NCBI GenBank assembly: GCA_023958085.1
Contig: JAMLGI010000013.1
Coordinates: 1 to 51,515, forward strand
Length of the DNA stretch: 51,515 bases
Origin: Solirubrobacterales bacterium
GTDB taxonomy: Bacteria > Actinomycetota > Thermoleophilia > Solirubrobacterales > 70-9
Reading direction: 5' to 3'
The position numbers and the translations under genes were made by a program. The notes under the pieces are model-generated. The model did no database searches, was not told where the DNA came from, and worked only from the letters and a program-made list of their open reading frames with translations. Numbering within the stretch: the stretch's first letter is position 1; the number at the start of each line of letters is the position of its first letter. This document shows positions 49,578 to 51,515 of this stretch, one piece after another.

Positions 49578-50655
49578 CCCGGCCGACCAGCCGGCCAGAG
49601 GGAACCGGCTCGCACTGCGGGTCGCCGAACGGGAACTCGACCTGCTGCTGGTCACCGACCTGACCAACGTGCGCTGGCTGACCGGATTCACCGGAACCAA
49701 CGGGGCCTGTCTGATCGGACCTGAGGCCAGGATCTTCCTGACCGACTTCCGTTACGCCGAGCGGGCAGACTCGATCCCCGGTTGGGACGCCGAGGTGATC
49801 ACCGGAGAGTGGCTCAAGGGGGTGGCCGGACGGCTCGAAGGCCGGGTCGGGGTGGAGGACGACCGGATCACCCTGCGTGAGTTCGAGCGGCTGGGTCAGG
49901 AGGCGGACCCGGGTGTGGAGCTGATTCCCGCGGGCGGCGAGGTCGAGAGCCTCCGACGGATCAAGGATCCGGCCGAACTCGATGCGATCGCCGCCGCCGC
50001 CGAACTGACCGACGGGATCTACCGGGAACTGGTCGATCGTGGAATGGTCGGACGGACCGAAATCGAGATCTCCGGTTTCGCGGTCGCCAGGATGCGGGAA
50101 GAGGGAGCCGAACCTTCCTTCCCGCCGATCGTCGCAGCAGGACCGAACGGGGCATCGCCTCATGCGGAGCCGTCCTCGCGGAGCCTCGGCCGGGGTGAAC
50201 TGGTCACGATCGACATGGGCTCCCGGCTCGACGGCTACTGCTCCGACTGCACCCGGACCTTCGCCACCGGGGAAGAGAGCGACCTTGACGATTTCGCGCG
50301 GGGGATCTACGCGGTCACCCTTGAGGCGCAGTTCGCCGGTCTGGATGCCGTCCGCGCCGGGGCGGAGGGCGCTGACGTTGACCGGGCGGCCCGCGATGTG
50401 ATCGCGGCCGCCGGCTACGGCGAACGGTTCGGGCACGGTCTCGGACACGGAGTCGGCCTGGAGATTCACGAGGCACCCCGGCTCGGTCCGCGGTCGAAGG
50501 ACCTGCTCGCCGCCGGGGAGGTGATCACCGTGGAACCGGGAATCTATGTGCCCGGGAAGACCGGATTGAGAATCGAGGACATGGTCGTGGTCGGCCCGAC
50601 CGGGGTCGCCCGCAACTTCAGTTCCGTCCCCAAGGATCTGACCTTCGTCGGGTGA
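49570..50655 (+). CDS. Xaa-Pro aminopeptidase, M24 (PepP/PepQ-like)
   Basis: 361 residues from ATG 49570, overlapping aroQ by 8 nt. N-terminal creatinase-like domain (LLLVTDLTNVRWLTGFTGTNG, FLTDFRYAERA), then the pita-bread catalytic domain with dinuclear metal ligands: VTIDMGSRLDGYCSDCTRTF (two Asp), FGHGLGHGVGLEIHE (His), ITVEPGIYVPGKTGLRIEDMVVV (two Glu). Cleaves N-terminal residues before proline. In actinobacteria this gene often follows the aro cluster and precedes efp; efp is not seen here. Confidence 0.94.
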   Translation: MPDPADQPARGNRLALRVAERELDLLLVTDLTNVRWLTGFTGTNGACLIGPEARIFLTDFRYAERADSIPGWDAEVITGEWLKGVAGRLEGRVGVEDDRITLREFERLGQEADPGVELIPAGGEVESLRRIKDPAELDAIAAAAELTDGIYRELVDRGMVGRTEIEISGFAVARMREEGAEPSFPPIVAAGPNGASPHAEPSSRSLGRGELVTIDMGSRLDGYCSDCTRTFATGEESDLDDFARGIYAVTLEAQFAGLDAVRAGAEGADVDRAARDVIAAAGYGERFGHGLGHGVGLEIHEAPRLGPRSKDLLAAGEVITVEPGIYVPGKTGLRIEDMVVVGPTGVARNFSSVPKDLTFVG

Positions 50656-50702
50656 TCGTCGGGAAGGGCCCGCAGGATGAGTCACTTTCCGCACATTCTG
50701 TG

Positions 50703-50833
50703 TATAGTGTGACCCCCATCACAGAAGTGGGTCAGATCTTTAGCCAGAGCCGGACGCATCCGGCAAGAAGCAGGGCGAGGTTTGAGGAGAGAGGGTGCAT
50801 GTGAAAAGACCGGTCTGAGGGGGCCGGTCTTTT
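50703..50833 (+). ncRNA. candidate small RNA or untranslated leader ending in a strong terminator
   Basis: TATAGT (50703-50708) is a fair -10 with no clear -35. About 120 nt follow with no real gene: a GACCC/GGGTC hairpin, a perfect CCGGA-CGCA-TCCGG hairpin, a purine-rich GAGGAGAGAGG before an ATGTGA start-stop, and the terminator at 50804. The start-stop after a Shine-Dalgarno-like stretch is curious. It may be a stand-alone sRNA or just the pepP trailer. Confidence 0.35.
50804..50833 (+). terminator. intrinsic terminator (AAAAGACCGG / CCGGTCTTTT)
   Basis: A perfect 10-bp stem with a 10-nt loop ending in CTTTT. The AAAA on the 5' side makes it bidirectional. It closes the aroC-pepP transcript (or the candidate sRNA) on the plus strand. 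Confidence 0.85.
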
Positions 50834-50884
50834 CGTTGGGTGAGACTGCGAGCAGACCAAGGCGGGCCGGGCGGATTCCCGGAA

Positions 50885-50918
50885 AGCGAAAGGGGGGCCG
50901 ATCGGCCCCCCTTTCGCT
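50885..50918 (-). terminator. 34-nt perfect palindrome, terminator of the minus-strand gene
   Basis: AGCGAAAGGGGGGCC-GATC centre and its exact complement: a 15-bp stem with GATC at the apex. It lies 31 bp after the stop at 50950 and between convergent transcripts, so bidirectional termination is likely. Confidence 0.8.
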
Positions 50919-50949
50919 GTTGCCTTGTTGCGGCTGGACCGCGCTGCGC

Positions 50950-51515
50950 CTACGGCAGGCCGGCGGTGCCGTTCCAGCCGTTCGCGAAGCAGAGGTCCTG
51001 GATCCCGTTGCACTTGGAGATCGTGCCCTGGGTCAGGAACTGTGAGATGTTCGCGATGTTGTCCGGGGCGTACCGGACCTGGCCGTGGGGGTCATTCCCG
51101 TAGCCCCAGGCGGGCTGCGGTGCCACGTTCTCCAGCGGCGGCAGTTCGACGCCCTTGCCCCGGCCACCGTTCGGCTGGCCGGTGCCGTCCCATGCGTACG
51201 GTCCGGTGTCGAAGTACTGCATGTAGCTCTCACCGGCCGTGGTCGGCAGGTTGGTGCTCTCCACCGCGGGGAGACCTTCCCAGTCCGGGTCCCAGTTGTG
51301 CCGGGTCGGCAGCAGGGTCGGTGCGTAACGCTTCGCCCCGATGGTCCGGGCCTGAACGTCCGCCGCGAAGTTGGTGACCTGATGGTCACCAAGCGCGACA
51401 TCCATGTAGATCTCGTGCGGGTTGGTGTTCGGCAGCGGGTTGTCGGTCATGTTGTGGGCGTACCCGTTGCTCTCGCCGCGGTCCCACAGCAGCTGGATCA
51501 GGTCCAGCAGAACCG
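50950..51515 (-). CDS. large conserved hypothetical protein, C-terminal part (5' end beyond right edge)
   Basis: The frame is open from the right edge to a stop at 50950 (188 residues visible). LLDLIQLLWDRGESNGYAHNMTDNPLPNTNPHEIYMDVALGDHQVTNFAADVQARTIGA is a conserved stretch that I recall from large secreted or hydrolase-like actinobacterial proteins (the N..P.H.V....GDHQV element resembles the C-terminal His region of alpha/beta hydrolases), but I cannot name the family. The tail is aromatic and Asn/Gly-rich (YFDTGPYAWDGTGQPNGGRG), with two Cys near the end (ISKCNGIQDLCFANGW). Confidence 0.75.
   Translation of the reverse strand, partial: VLLDLIQLLWDRGESNGYAHNMTDNPLPNTNPHEIYMDVALGDHQVTNFAADVQARTIGAKRYAPTLLPTRHNWDPDWEGLPAVESTNLPTTAGESYMQYFDTGPYAWDGTGQPNGGRGKGVELPPLENVAPQPAWGYGNDPHGQVRYAPDNIANISQFLTQGTISKCNGIQDLCFANGWNGTAGLP

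Overview
The window is GC-rich chromosomal DNA (about two thirds G+C by eye) with many GTG and TTG starts, tightly overlapping operons and large secreted repeat proteins. The gene content (IscU-MnmA fusion, AroK-AroB fusion, collagen-like and RCC1-type secreted proteins, several actinobacterial hypothetical families) suggests a deep-branching actinobacterium, most likely class Thermoleophilia / order Solirubrobacterales. That assignment is an inference from style and gene content, not a database match.

Layout. 1-7.4 kb: a VanW-type envelope protein cut by the left edge, a SAM methyltransferase, and two frame-disrupted secreted-protein genes (a small Cys-rich one and an FG-GAP/collagen-like one). 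6.8-10.2 kb: an arginine deiminase gene (arcA) beside an internally deleted NhaC antiporter gene, bracketed by two paralogous hypothetical genes, one fused to a thioredoxin-like domain. 10.3-17.6 kb: a VapBC module, a radical-SAM sulfatase-maturase-like gene with an SDR, an MFS transporter, and a three-gene envelope operon (glycosyltransferase, polysaccharide deacetylase, membrane protein). 17.3-25.3 kb is the accessory part. It holds a hipBA module flanked by 370-bp direct repeats that duplicate the 3' end of the preceding gene, a RelE-type toxin-antitoxin pair, and a visibly lower-GC RCC1-repeat gene flanked by two related 131-nt elements with compensatory base changes. 25.6-32.5 kb: tRNA-Met(CAT), a VOC protein, an ABC exporter, a TMEM175-like channel, an M29-like aminopeptidase, FtcD and small membrane proteins.

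32.5-50.7 kb is housekeeping. It carries MBL hydrolase-hisS-aspS, a copper-delivery cluster (cupredoxin-like lipoprotein, PCuAC chaperone, SCO1), the IscU-MnmA fusion, then alaS-ruvX-mltG-aroE, and aroC-aroKB-aroQ-pepP. The last two groups form compact operons with 1-8 nt overlaps and are separated by one antisense gene. The right edge holds two strong hairpins and the 3' part of a minus-strand gene.

The observations I consider most worth following are: (1) the paired 131-nt elements around the RCC1 gene; (2) the repeat-flanked hipBA insertion; (3) a long inverted repeat with a third direct copy upstream of mnmA; (4) the IscU-MnmA fusion lacking one scaffold cysteine; (5) the deletion-derived mini-NhaC; and (6) a recurring TAnnnT hexamer ending exactly 6 nt before the start codon of at least nine genes, which implies widespread leaderless transcription and decides several starts.
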